A stretch of DNA of 64,000 nucleotides from Bradyrhizobium rifense (GTDB lineage Bacteria; Pseudomonadota; Alphaproteobacteria; Rhizobiales; Xanthobacteraceae). A model generated the notes under the pieces. The model saw nothing but the letters and a program-made list of their open reading frames with translations. It was not told where the DNA came from and made no database searches. The stretch spans positions 1 to 64,000 of the forward strand of contig NZ_VSSS01000038.1 in assembly GCF_008123425.1 (NCBI RefSeq), given 5' to 3'. Shown piece after piece: positions 1 through 8,200 of this stretch; position 1 is the first letter of the stretch, and every line of letters starts with the position of its first letter. Made by a program: the position numbers and the translations under genes.

Positions 1-859
1 CGTCCACGTGCTGGTCGCCGGTGGCGGGCAGGGCACCAAGGCTGCGGCCGAGGCGGCCTCGAAGCTTGCTGGCGTCGCCAAGGTGCTGGTCGTCGAGGGC
101 GAGGCTTACGCGCACGATCTCGCCGAGCCGCTGGCCGCGCTGATCGTCTCGCTGGCCCCTGGCTACGATGCGATCGTCGCGCCCGCGACCTCACGCTTCA
201 AGAACGTGATGCCGCGCGTCGCAGCACTGCTCGACGTGATGCAGGTCTCGGAGATCACCAAGGTGGTCGCGCCCGACACCTATGAACGTCCGATCTATGC
301 CGGCAACGCCATCCAGACGGTGAAGTCAAAGGACGCCAAGAAGGTCATCACGGTCCGCACCTCGACCTTCGCGGCGGCAGCGAGCGGCGGCAGCGCGCCG
401 GTCGAGAGCGTCGCCGTTGTGGCCGATCCGGGCCTGTCGTCCTTTGTCGGCGAGGAAGTTGCCAAGAGCGACCGCCCCGAGCTGACCTCGGCCAAGATCA
501 TCGTCTCCGGTGGCCGCGCCATGCAGAGCCGCGAGAACTTCGCCAAATACATCGAGCCGCTCGCCGACAAGCTCGGCGCCGGTGTCGGTGCCTCGCGTGC
601 GGCGGTCGACGCCGGCTATGCGCCGAACGACTGGCAGGTCGGCCAGACCGGCAAGGTGGTGGCTCCCGAGCTCTATGTCGCGGTCGGCATTTCCGGCGCG
701 ATCCAGCATCTGGCGGGCATAAAGGACTCCAAGGTGATCGTCGCGATCAACAAGGACGAGGACGCGCCGATCTTTCAGGTCGCCGATTATGGCCTGGTCG
801 CCGACCTCTACCATGCAGTTCCGGAGCTGACGGCCGAACTTGGCAAGCTCGGCAAGTAA
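1..859 (+). CDS. etfA: Electron transfer flavoprotein alpha subunit, 5' end cut by window
   Basis: ETF alpha carries FAD and passes electrons from acyl-CoA and other dehydrogenases to ETF-ubiquinone oxidoreductase. The frame is open from the first bases (VHVLVAGGG precedes the first possible GTG at 8), so the true start lies upstream; about 285 of the usual ~314 residues are visible. The C-terminal FAD-binding domain is clear: SGGRAMQSRENF, then the GASRAAVDAGYAPNDWQVGQTG stretch (shown in the frame around 584-650), LYVAVGISGAIQHLAG and VAINKDEDAPIFQVADYG. etfB normally lies just upstream, outside the window. Codon third positions are strongly G/C, as in core genes. A strong terminator follows directly. 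The identification is very secure. Confidence 0.97.
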   Translation, partial: VHVLVAGGGQGTKAAAEAASKLAGVAKVLVVEGEAYAHDLAEPLAALIVSLAPGYDAIVAPATSRFKNVMPRVAALLDVMQVSEITKVVAPDTYERPIYAGNAIQTVKSKDAKKVITVRTSTFAAAASGGSAPVESVAVVADPGLSSFVGEEVAKSDRPELTSAKIIVSGGRAMQSRENFAKYIEPLADKLGAGVGASRAAVDAGYAPNDWQVGQTGKVVAPELYVAVGISGAIQHLAGIKDSKVIVAINKDEDAPIFQVADYGLVADLYHAVPELTAELGKLGK

Positions 860-869
860 AACGCGCTAA

Positions 870-906
870 AAACACCGGCCGGAGGTATAAACTCCGGCCG
901 GTGTTT
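870..906 (+). terminator. Rho-independent terminator of etfA
   Basis: A perfect 15-bp stem (AAACACCGGCCGGAG at 870-884 pairing with 892-906) closes a 7-nt loop and ends in a short T run. It lies 10 bases after the etfA stop, and the A/T ends of the stem make it usable in both directions. Confidence 0.9.
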
Positions 907-1119
907 CATTTCTGAGGCGTTTTCTTTCGTGCGGGACGCGCGGAAGGCCAGGCGTGATTGCCCATCATCAAAGCGTCGCAAGCATTCTTTCCTATCTTTT
1001 CTTCTTCTACGCCAGAGTACGAACCGCGAGCGCTCTTGTTGCGATTACCTCGGTTCTGCTTTTTCTACTTGTCCCCACGCAAGGCCGCTGATGTCAGCGA
1101 CCTCAAGCACGGGGCAGTC
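907..1119. other. Junction between etfA and the trb operon, no gene seen
   Basis: About 210 bases with no convincing gene. In related ICEs traG and a small CopG-type gene precede trbB; neither is here. An open frame runs through this stretch into trbB, but its residues do not resemble a TrbB N-terminus. I found no tRNA gene or obvious att repeat. The stretch is either an island boundary or a deletion joint, and must also hold the trb promoter if the operon is expressed. Confidence 0.5.
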
Positions 1120-2088
1120 GTGGCAATCCATTCATTTCATTCGGAAGCCGAGCTGCGTGGGGCACGCATGCTCCGCACGGCGCTGGGCTCGGCAATCGCA
1201 GGTTTTCTGGAAGATCCGTCCGTCGTTGAGGTAATGCTGAACCCCGATGGCCGGCTGTGGATCGATCGGCTGTCGAGCGGCCTTACCGATACAGGCGAGA
1301 GTCTATCGGCTGCCGACGGCGAGCGAATTGTCCGGCTGGTCGCGCACTATGTGGGCGCTGAGGTTCATGCCGGCTCGCCCCGAATCTCGGCTGAGCTGCC
1401 GGAAACGGGAGAACGTTTCGAAGGTTTGTTGCCGCCGGTCGTCGCCGCGCCGGCTTTCGCAATCCGCAAACCCGCGGTCGCTGTCTTCGGCCTGGACGAC
1501 TATGTCGCTGCCGGCATCCTGAACTTGGAGCAGGCGAACGCGCTCCGCGATGCGGTTGCTACACGCAAGAACATCCTGGTCGCGGGCGGCACATCGACGG
1601 GCAAGACGACGCTGACGAACGCGCTTCTGGCGGAGGTGGCCAAAGGTTCGGATCGCGTCGTTCTCATCGAAGATACGCGGGAGCTTCAGTGCCCGGCGCC
1701 GAACCTCGTGGCGCTGCGGACCAAGGATGGCGTCGTCTCGCTGTCCGAACTTGTGCGCTCGTCGCTTCGCCTGCGCCCTGATCGTATCCCGATTGGCGAG
1801 GTGCGCGGAGCCGAGGCGCTGGATCTGCTCAAGGCCTGGGGGACTGGACATCCCGGCGGTGTCGGCACGATCCACGCCGGCACCGCGCTTGGCGCGCTCC
1901 GCCGGCTCGAGCAGCTCATCCAGGAGGCCGTCGTGACGGTCCCGCGCGCGCTGATCGCCGAGACCATCAACGTCATCGCCGTGCTCTCTGGCCGCGGTGC
2001 CGAACGGCGTTTGAGCGAACTCGCTTCTGTCACCGGGCTTGGACCATCAGGCGACTACACCCTTTCGAAAATCGGAGATCAGTCATGA
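1120..2088 (+). CDS. trbB: TrbB, VirB11-type conjugal transfer ATPase
   Basis: Hexameric cytoplasmic ATPase that powers pilus assembly and DNA transfer in the trb type IV secretion system. Walker A (GGTSTGKTT) lies near residues 156-164, followed by the Asp box VVLIEDTRELQC, the Walker B region DRIPIGEVRGAEALDLLKAW and the His box GTGHPGGVGTIHAG, all in family order. I chose GTG at 1120 (VAIHSFHSEAELRGARML, 322 aa) because homology appears to begin there and GGGG lies upstream; ATG 1168 is the alternative and would remove the first helix. An ATG at 958 opens the same frame but adds residues unlike TrbB. The stop overlaps the trbC start (ATGA). Confidence 0.95.
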   Translation: MAIHSFHSEAELRGARMLRTALGSAIAGFLEDPSVVEVMLNPDGRLWIDRLSSGLTDTGESLSAADGERIVRLVAHYVGAEVHAGSPRISAELPETGERFEGLLPPVVAAPAFAIRKPAVAVFGLDDYVAAGILNLEQANALRDAVATRKNILVAGGTSTGKTTLTNALLAEVAKGSDRVVLIEDTRELQCPAPNLVALRTKDGVVSLSELVRSSLRLRPDRIPIGEVRGAEALDLLKAWGTGHPGGVGTIHAGTALGALRRLEQLIQEAVVTVPRALIAETINVIAVLSGRGAERRLSELASVTGLGPSGDYTLSKIGDQS

Positions 2089-2411
2089 ACGTACGATCAT
2101 CTCTCGGGCGAGGTTTCACGCCAGGTGCGGCATTCGCTTGTCTGTACCTGGCCAGCGTGCCGGCCTGGGCCGCCGGCTCGAACATGCCCTGGGAGCAGCC
2201 GCTCAACCAGATCTTGCAATCGGTTGAAGGACCCGTCGCCAAGATCATCGCGGTCATCATCATCATCGTGACAGGTCTCTCGCTCGCATTCGGCGACACG
2301 TCGGGCGGCTTCCGGCGGCTGATCCAGATCGTGTTTGGTCTGTCGATCGCATTTGCCGCCTCGAGCTTCTTCCTGTCGTTCTTCTCGTTCGGCGGTGGGG
2401 TGGTGATCTGA
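2085..2411 (+). CDS. trbC: TrbC, conjugative pilin precursor
   Basis: Small pilin (108 aa) of the VirB2/TrbC family. A signal sequence ends near AWAAGS (about residue 30), and two hydrophobic helices follow: IIAVIIIIVTGLSLAFG and LIQIVFGLSIAFAASSFFL. The gene overlaps trbB by 4 bp and ends in the TGATG that starts trbD, so translation is probably coupled. In the RP4 system TrbC is trimmed and cyclised; whether that happens here cannot be seen. Confidence 0.93.
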   Translation: MNVRSSLGRGFTPGAAFACLYLASVPAWAAGSNMPWEQPLNQILQSVEGPVAKIIAVIIIIVTGLSLAFGDTSGGFRRLIQIVFGLSIAFAASSFFLSFFSFGGGVVI

Positions 2412-2674
2412 TGGATGAGCCAGTCCCGGGCTTTGTCGCCCCTGTCCACCGTGCGCTGACCGAGCCGATCCTGATGGGCGGTGCACCGCGATCGGTTGCC
2501 ATTCTCAATGGCACTTTGGCTGCAGCACTCGGCCTTGGTCTGCGCTTGTGGCTGGCCGGCCTTCTGCTGGCGTTCATCGGCCACATGGCCGCGGTCTGGG
2601 CCGCAAAACGCGATCCGGAATTCGTCGAAGTCGTGCGCCGGCACGTTCGTGTTCCCGGTCACCTCAGCGCTTGA
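2411..2674 (+). CDS. trbD: TrbD, VirB3-like inner-membrane protein
   Basis: An 87-aa protein with the family start PGFVAPVHRALTEPILMGGAPR and one strongly hydrophobic stretch, TLAAALGLGLRLWLAGLLL, that may form a hairpin of two short helices. TrbD/VirB3 acts with the TrbE/VirB4 ATPase at the inner membrane in pilus biogenesis. Its start overlaps the trbC stop by one base, and trbE begins 11 bases later. Confidence 0.92.
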   Translation: MDEPVPGFVAPVHRALTEPILMGGAPRSVAILNGTLAAALGLGLRLWLAGLLLAFIGHMAAVWAAKRDPEFVEVVRRHVRVPGHLSA

Positions 2675-2684
2675 GAAAAGTCCC

Positions 2685-5126
2685 ATGATGAATCTTGCCG
2701 AATACCGCCGCTCGAATACGCGCCTTGCTGATTTCCTGCCCTGGGCTGCTCTGGTCGACGAGGGAATTGTCTTGAACAAGGACGGCTCACTTCAGCGGAC
2801 GGCGCGGTTCAGGGGACCGGACCTCGACAGTTCCGTGCCGGCTGAGCTTGTTGCGGTCACAAGCCGGCTGAACAATGCGCTCCGGCGTCTCGGATCGGGC
2901 TGGGCGGTTTTCGTCGAGGCGCAACGGCATTCGGCAGGGCGCTATCCGCCCGACACATTCCCGGATGTCGCATCCGCCCTGGTGGATGCGGAGCGCAAAG
3001 CGCAATTCGAGGAGGCCGGCAGCCATTATGAATCGAGCTACTACCTGACCTTCCTTTATCTGCCGCCTGCAGAGAGTGCAGCTGTGGCAGAGCGTCTCCT
3101 GTACGAGGGCGGCCATCGCAGCGCGGGAGCGGATGCGCGCGAGGTGCTGAGTGGCTTCGTCGACCGGACCAACCGCGTGCTGCAGCTCGTTGAGGGCTTT
3201 ATGCCGGAATGCGGCTGGCTCGATGACGAGGCAACGCTCACCTACCTCCACTCGACGGTCTCGACCAAGCGGCATCGCGTTCGAGTGCCGGAAATCCCGA
3301 TGTATCTCGACGCGCTGCTTGCCGATCAGCCGCTGACAGGCGGGCTTGAGCCGATGCTGGGTGACGCGCATGTGCGTGTCCTGACGGTTGTGGGGTTTCC
3401 CACGACGACGACGCCCGGGATCCTCGATGATCTCAACCGCCTCGCATTCCCGTACCGCTGGTCGACGCGGGCGATCATGCTCGACAAGACGGATGCTCTC
3501 AAGCTCCTGACCAGGATCAGGCGGCAATGGTTTGCCAAGCGCAAGTCGATTGCCGCGATCCTGAAGGAGGTGATGACGAACGAGGCGTCCACGCTTCTGG
3601 ATACCGATGCCCACAACAAGGCGATGGATGCAGATCACGCGCTCCAGGAACTCGGCTCGGATCAGATTGGAGAGGCCTTTGTGACGGCAACCGTCACGGT
3701 CTGGGACAGGGATCCGCACGCGGCGGACGAAAAGCTCCGCCTCGTTGAAAAGGTGATCCAGGGCCGGGACTTTACCTCCATGACCGAGACGGTGAATGCC
3801 GTTGAGGCCTGGCTCGGCAGCCTGCCGGGACAGGTCTATGCAAACGTGCGCCAGCCGCCGGTGTCGACGCTAAATCTCGCCCACATGATCCCGCTCTCTG
3901 CAGTCTGGGCGGGAGAGGTGAGGGACCACCATTTCAAGGCGCCTCCGCTGTTCTTCGGCAAGACGGAAGGATCGACCCCTTTCCGCTTCTCGCTCCATGT
4001 CGGCGATGTCGGACACACTCTGATCGTTGGACCGACCGGCGCCGGCAAATCGGTGCTGCTCGCGCTGATGGCACTGCAGTTCCGGCGATATCCGGCCGCT
4101 CAGATCTTTGCCTTTGACTTCGGCGGGTCGATCCGCGCGGCGGCGATCGCCATGGGAGGCGACTGGCATGATCTTGGCGGCGCGGTTGGCGGAGACTCGG
4201 CAGAATTCGTGGCGCTCCAGCCGCTTGCGCGCATCGACGATGTCGCGGAGCGCGGTTGGGCAGCCGATTGGATTGCATCGATCCTTGCGCGCGAGCGCAT
4301 CGAGGTCACGCCCGAGACCAAGGATCATGTCTGGTCGGCCTTGACCTCGCTCGGCTCGGCCCCAGTTGGGGAGCGGACGCTGACTGGCTTGTCCGTTCTT
4401 CTGCAATCCAATGCCTTGAAGCGCGCGCTGCAACCCTATTGCCTCGGCGGTCCGTTTGAGCGGTTGCTGGATGCGGAAGGTGAGCGGCTGGGAGAGGGCT
4501 CCGTCCAGGTGTTCGAGACCGACGGGTTGATCGGGACCGGTGTCGCGCCGGCGGTTCTCTCCTATTTGTTCCACCGGATTGAGGATCGGTTCGACGGCCG
4601 TCCGACCCTGCTCATCATCGATGAGGGCTGGCTTGCGCTCGACGATGCCGATTTTGCCGGCAAGCTCCGCGAATGGCTGAAGACGCTGCGCAAGAAGAAC
4701 GCCTCCGTCGTGTTTGCGACCCAGTCGCTGGCCGATATCGACGGCTCCGCAATTGCGCCGGCCATCATCGAGAGCTGTCCGACCCGGATCCTTCTTCCCA
4801 ATGACCGCGCCATCGAGCCCCAAATTATGGCGATCTACCGGCGCTTTGGATTGAACGATCGGCAGATCGAGATCCTCGCCCGCGCGACGCCCAAGCGCGA
4901 CTACTACTGCCAGTCGCGCCGGGGCAACCGGCTGTTCGAGCTCGGCCTTGGTGAGATCGCGCTCGCCTTTGCGGCCGCGTCGTCCAAGTCCGATCAGGCC
5001 CTCATCGAGCGGGTTCTTGAGGAGCACGGACGAGACGATTTCGTCACCGGCTGGCTCAAGGCGCGCGACCTCGGCTGGGCCTGCAATCTCATTCCGCAGC
5101 TTGCCAAGGAAGGAGGCCTGTCATGA
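2685..5126 (+). CDS. trbE: TrbE, VirB4-type conjugal transfer ATPase
   Basis: Largest ATPase of the apparatus (813 aa), expected at the cytoplasmic side of the inner-membrane complex. The N-terminal CagE/TrbE/VirB domain starts MMNLAEYRRSNTRLADFLPW. Walker A, GPTGAGKS, lies near residues 449-456 and Walker B, LLIIDEGW, near 642-649; the FATQSLADI segment after it is also typical. The open frame extends back to 2481, but those residues overlap trbD out of frame and are not TrbE-like, so ATG 2685 (or 2688) is the start. Its stop overlaps the trbJ start (ATGA). Length and motif order indicate an intact gene. Confidence 0.96.
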   Translation: MMNLAEYRRSNTRLADFLPWAALVDEGIVLNKDGSLQRTARFRGPDLDSSVPAELVAVTSRLNNALRRLGSGWAVFVEAQRHSAGRYPPDTFPDVASALVDAERKAQFEEAGSHYESSYYLTFLYLPPAESAAVAERLLYEGGHRSAGADAREVLSGFVDRTNRVLQLVEGFMPECGWLDDEATLTYLHSTVSTKRHRVRVPEIPMYLDALLADQPLTGGLEPMLGDAHVRVLTVVGFPTTTTPGILDDLNRLAFPYRWSTRAIMLDKTDALKLLTRIRRQWFAKRKSIAAILKEVMTNEASTLLDTDAHNKAMDADHALQELGSDQIGEAFVTATVTVWDRDPHAADEKLRLVEKVIQGRDFTSMTETVNAVEAWLGSLPGQVYANVRQPPVSTLNLAHMIPLSAVWAGEVRDHHFKAPPLFFGKTEGSTPFRFSLHVGDVGHTLIVGPTGAGKSVLLALMALQFRRYPAAQIFAFDFGGSIRAAAIAMGGDWHDLGGAVGGDSAEFVALQPLARIDDVAERGWAADWIASILARERIEVTPETKDHVWSALTSLGSAPVGERTLTGLSVLLQSNALKRALQPYCLGGPFERLLDAEGERLGEGSVQVFETDGLIGTGVAPAVLSYLFHRIEDRFDGRPTLLIIDEGWLALDDADFAGKLREWLKTLRKKNASVVFATQSLADIDGSAIAPAIIESCPTRILLPNDRAIEPQIMAIYRRFGLNDRQIEILARATPKRDYYCQSRRGNRLFELGLGEIALAFAAASSKSDQALIERVLEEHGRDDFVTGWLKARDLGWACNLIPQLAKEGGLS

Positions 5127-5857
5127 GCCGTCTTCGTCCGCTTCTGACGGCCAGTATGATCGCCATTGCCGTAGTTCAAGCCCCCCGGGAAGGGAAGGCG
5201 CAGTGGATCGTGTTCGATCCCAACAACTACGTGCAAAATGTGCTGACGGCCGCGCGCGAGCTGCAGCAGATCAACAACCAGATCACTTCGCTGCAAAACC
5301 AAGCGCAGATGTTGATCAATCAGGCGAAAAACCTGGCGAGCCTGCCGTATTCGTCGTTGCAGCAGCTCGAGCAATCGATCCAGCGCACGCAGCAGCTGCT
5401 CAGTCAAGCGCAGCGCATTGCCTACGATGTCCAGCAGATCGATCGCGCGTTCTCCACCACTTACGCGCCCACGTCCGCGAGCATGTCCAATGGGCTCCTC
5501 GTCGCCAACGCCCAGACACGCTGGCAGAATGCGGTTGCCGGGCTGCAGGACGCCATGCGGGTGCAGGCAACCGTGGTCGACAATCTCGATACCAACCGCA
5601 CCCAGATGTCGGCTCTGGTCACGGCGAGCCAGGGCGCGTCAGGTGCTCTGCAGGCAAGTCAGGCCGGCAACCAGCTCCTTGCACTGCAAGCTCAGCAGCT
5701 TGCGGACCTCACGGCGACCGTTGCCGCGCAAGGGCGTGCGCAATCGCTCGAATCCGCGCAGCGGGCCGTCGCTCAGGATCAGGGCAGGGAGCAGCTGCGG
5801 CGCTTTCTGACCCAAGGTCAGGGCTATCAACCGACAACCGTGCAGATGTTCCACTGA
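5123..5857 (+). CDS. trbJ: TrbJ, VirB5-like conjugal transfer protein
   Basis: Exported 244-aa protein with an N-terminal signal sequence (cleavage probably near GKAQW, about residue 26). A long glutamine-rich helical body follows (INNQITSLQNQAQMLINQAK, QSIQRTQQLLSQAQR) that probably forms coiled coils. The TrbJ/VirB5 family provides a minor pilus component, and in RP4 trbJ and trbK lie side by side near entry exclusion. The gene overlaps trbE by 4 bp and trbK by one base. Confidence 0.92.
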   Translation: MSRLRPLLTASMIAIAVVQAPREGKAQWIVFDPNNYVQNVLTAARELQQINNQITSLQNQAQMLINQAKNLASLPYSSLQQLEQSIQRTQQLLSQAQRIAYDVQQIDRAFSTTYAPTSASMSNGLLVANAQTRWQNAVAGLQDAMRVQATVVDNLDTNRTQMSALVTASQGASGALQASQAGNQLLALQAQQLADLTATVAAQGRAQSLESAQRAVAQDQGREQLRRFLTQGQGYQPTTVQMFH

Positions 5858-6228
5858 TGATAAAGAACAGATTTGAACGGCTGCCGATGGCGGTGGCAGT
5901 TAGCCTCACAGTCCTGGTCGTCGCCGCCTGCGCCATTCGCCTGCCCGGCGACGATAGCGCGACCCAATCTTCCGCCTCGCCCGCTGCGAAGCCCGATCCG
6001 AAGGCGGCAAAGCTCGAGCAATGCCGCACCGTCACCTACGAGCAGAGAGAGGCTCTGCTCGAATGCCAGAGGATCTGGGCGGAACGGCGCAGCCAGTTCT
6101 TGGGTAAAAGCGGATCGGTAGACGGTGATAGCGGGGTAGGCGCCGCGCCATTTTCCTCCGCGCCGCCGCGCAAGGACGAAAGCCGCCTGCCGTCCCTCTC
6201 ACCCTCCATTCCAAGCCAAAGCGAGTGA
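5857..6228 (+). CDS. trbK: TrbK-like entry-exclusion lipoprotein
   Basis: A 123-aa protein with a lipoprotein signal: hydrophobic VAVSLTVLVVA followed by the lipobox VVAAC. The short body holds the motif LEQCRTVTYEQREALLECQRIW (two Cys), seen in the 'TrbK-alt' proteins of rhizobial ICEs. The tail is Ser/Pro-rich and disordered-looking. TrbK-type lipoproteins stop a cell carrying the element from receiving a second copy. The start is the TGATG overlap with trbJ. The frame is open far upstream inside trbJ, but that part is a shadow. Confidence 0.85.
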   Translation: MIKNRFERLPMAVAVSLTVLVVAACAIRLPGDDSATQSSASPAAKPDPKAAKLEQCRTVTYEQREALLECQRIWAERRSQFLGKSGSVDGDSGVGAAPFSSAPPRKDESRLPSLSPSIPSQSE

Positions 6229-6231
6229 GCA

Positions 6232-7467
6232 ATGGGCGGCACCTCCGTCATCGACCAGTTTCTGGAAACCTTCACCCGCTATATCGATTCCGGATTCGGT
6301 CTGGTCGGGGGCGAAGTCGGCTATCTCGCCACCACCTTGGCTGCCATCGACCTCACGCTCGCGGGGCTGTTCTGGTCCTGGGGGACTGATGAAGATATTG
6401 TTGCCCGGCTCGTCAAGAAAACCTTGTTTGTCGGTGTCTTTGCCTATCTGATCGGCAACTGGAGCAGCCTCGCCCGCATCGTCTTCGAGAGCTTTGCTGG
6501 TCTTGGCCTCAAAGCCTCGGGCACGAGTCTGTCATCGGCCGATTTTTTGCGGCCAGGCCGCATCGCGCAGGTGGGGCTCGATGCCGGCCGCCCGATCCTG
6601 GACTCGATCTCGGGGCTGATGGGTTATGTCAGCTTTTTTGAGAATTTCGTCCAGATCGCGGTCCTGCTGTTCGCCTGGATCGTGGTGCTTCTGGCCTTCT
6701 TTATTCTCGCCATCCAGCTCTTCGTCACGCTGATCGAGTTCAAGCTGACGACGCTTGCAGGTTTCGTCCTGATCCCCTTCGGCCTGTTCGGCAAGACCGC
6801 CTTTGCGGCCGAACGGGTGCTGGGCAACGTCATCTCCTCCGGCGTCAAGGTTTTGGTCCTCGCCGTCATCGTCGGCATTGGATCGACCTTATTCTCGCAG
6901 TTCACGGCAGGTTTCGGCGGCAACCAGCCAACCATCGAGAACGCGATGGCGCTGGTGCTCGGCGCTCTCGCCTTGTTAGGCCTCGGCATTTTCGGACCCG
7001 GGATTGCCAACGGCATCGTCTCCGGAGGTCCGCAGCTCGGCGCAGGCAGCGCCGTTGGGACGGGACTTGCCGCCGGTGGTGTCGTTGCGGCTGGCGCTGG
7101 CGTTGCGGCCGGCGCTGCCGGCCTCGCCGGCGGCGCGATTGCAGGCTCGCTACGAGGTGGAAGTGCGATTGCAAGCGGCACCATGAGCGTGTTTCGGGCG
7201 GGGAGTCAGTCCGGCTCCGAGGCGAGCGCGTCCGGCACCGCAAGTCCCTTGCGTTCGGTCGCAGCTGGTCTTGGTGGACCGGCGAGCGATGCCGGTAAGG
7301 GGGAAGGGGATTCCTCGAGAGCTTCCGACAGTGCGCCCGCCTGGGTTCGGCGCATGAAGAGAGCGCAGACGATCAGTCATGGCGCATCAGCGGCAACCCA
7401 CGCGATCCGCTCAGGTGATCACGGCGGCGGCGGCGGATCTGTCGACCTCTCGCAAGAGGATCACTGA
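6232..7467 (+). CDS. trbL: TrbL, VirB6-like polytopic channel protein
   Basis: Inner-membrane component (411 aa) with about six hydrophobic segments between residues ~25 and ~260, for example VLLFAWIVVLLAFFILAIQLF and VLVLAVIVGIGSTLF. A Gly/Ala-rich stretch (GTGLAAGGVVAAGAGVAAGA) and a Ser-rich hydrophilic tail follow, both typical of TrbL. VirB6/TrbL proteins line the inner-membrane passage for substrate. It starts 3 bases after the trbK stop; 50 bases separate it from trbF. Confidence 0.94.
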   Translation: MGGTSVIDQFLETFTRYIDSGFGLVGGEVGYLATTLAAIDLTLAGLFWSWGTDEDIVARLVKKTLFVGVFAYLIGNWSSLARIVFESFAGLGLKASGTSLSSADFLRPGRIAQVGLDAGRPILDSISGLMGYVSFFENFVQIAVLLFAWIVVLLAFFILAIQLFVTLIEFKLTTLAGFVLIPFGLFGKTAFAAERVLGNVISSGVKVLVLAVIVGIGSTLFSQFTAGFGGNQPTIENAMALVLGALALLGLGIFGPGIANGIVSGGPQLGAGSAVGTGLAAGGVVAAGAGVAAGAAGLAGGAIAGSLRGGSAIASGTMSVFRAGSQSGSEASASGTASPLRSVAAGLGGPASDAGKGEGDSSRASDSAPAWVRRMKRAQTISHGASAATHAIRSGDHGGGGGSVDLSQEDH

Positions 7468-7517
7468 CACCTCCTTTCTTTCGAATTCGGTTCCCCGCTA
7501 TCTCTTGAGGTCAAGCA

Positions 7518-8198
7518 ATGTTCAAACGATCGGCCGTTCACTATGGCCGCACCCCAGAAGCCGTCACTCCCTATCAACGCGCAGCCCAGGTCTGGGATGA
7601 TCGCATTGGGTCTGCGCGCGTGCAGGCCAAGAACTGGCGCTTGATGGCCTTTGGCTGCCTCTTCTTATCAGCCGGCTTTGCCGCCGCCCTGGTCTGGCAA
7701 TCCGCTCAAGGGACGATCACGCCCTGGGTGGTCGAGGTCGATCAATTGGGGGAGGCGAAAGCCGTTGCTCCGGCAAACGCCAGCTATCAACCGACCGATC
7801 CGCAAGTCGCCTTTCACCTGGCGCGCTTCATCGAGCATGTGCGAGGCCTCCCGATGGACGCCATTGTCCTTCGCGAAAACTGGCTCCGCGCCTACGACTT
7901 TACAACCGATCGCGGCGCAACCGCACTGAATGACTACGCCCGCAACAACGATCCATTCGCCAAGCTCGGCAAGACGCAAATTGCGATCGAGGTCTCGAGC
8001 GTCATCCGGGCGTCCCCTGAGAGTTTTCGCCTCGCCTGGGTCGAGCGGCGCTACGACAACGGTCAGCTTGCTGCAACCGAGCGGTGGAGCGCGATTGTCA
8101 GCATCATCGTGGAGATGCCTCGCGATCTCGATCGCCTCCGCAAGAATCCGCTTGGGATATACGTGAACGCCATCAACTGGTCGAAGGAGCTGGGTTAG
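7518..8198 (+). CDS. trbF: TrbF, VirB8-like bitopic scaffold protein
   Basis: 226-aa protein with a short cytoplasmic N-terminus (HYGRTPEAVTPYQRAAQVWDDR), one membrane segment (LMAFGCLFLSAGFAAALVW, residues ~38-56) and a periplasmic NTF2-like domain with the NWLRAYDFTTDRGATALNDYA motif. VirB8/TrbF proteins nucleate the secretion channel. The start is preceded by TTGAGGTCAAGCA. trbG begins two bases after its stop. Confidence 0.94.
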   Translation: MFKRSAVHYGRTPEAVTPYQRAAQVWDDRIGSARVQAKNWRLMAFGCLFLSAGFAAALVWQSAQGTITPWVVEVDQLGEAKAVAPANASYQPTDPQVAFHLARFIEHVRGLPMDAIVLRENWLRAYDFTTDRGATALNDYARNNDPFAKLGKTQIAIEVSSVIRASPESFRLAWVERRYDNGQLAATERWSAIVSIIVEMPRDLDRLRKNPLGIYVNAINWSKELG

Positions 8199-8200
8199 CA

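Noticed and set aside
2481..2684. 68-codon N-terminal extension of trbE
   Set aside because: It overlaps trbD out of frame and does not resemble TrbE. ATG 2685 gives the family N-terminus.
3870..5027. 385-codon minus-strand open frame inside trbE
   Set aside because: Antisense shadow of a GC-rich gene; trbE has intact Walker motifs on the plus strand.
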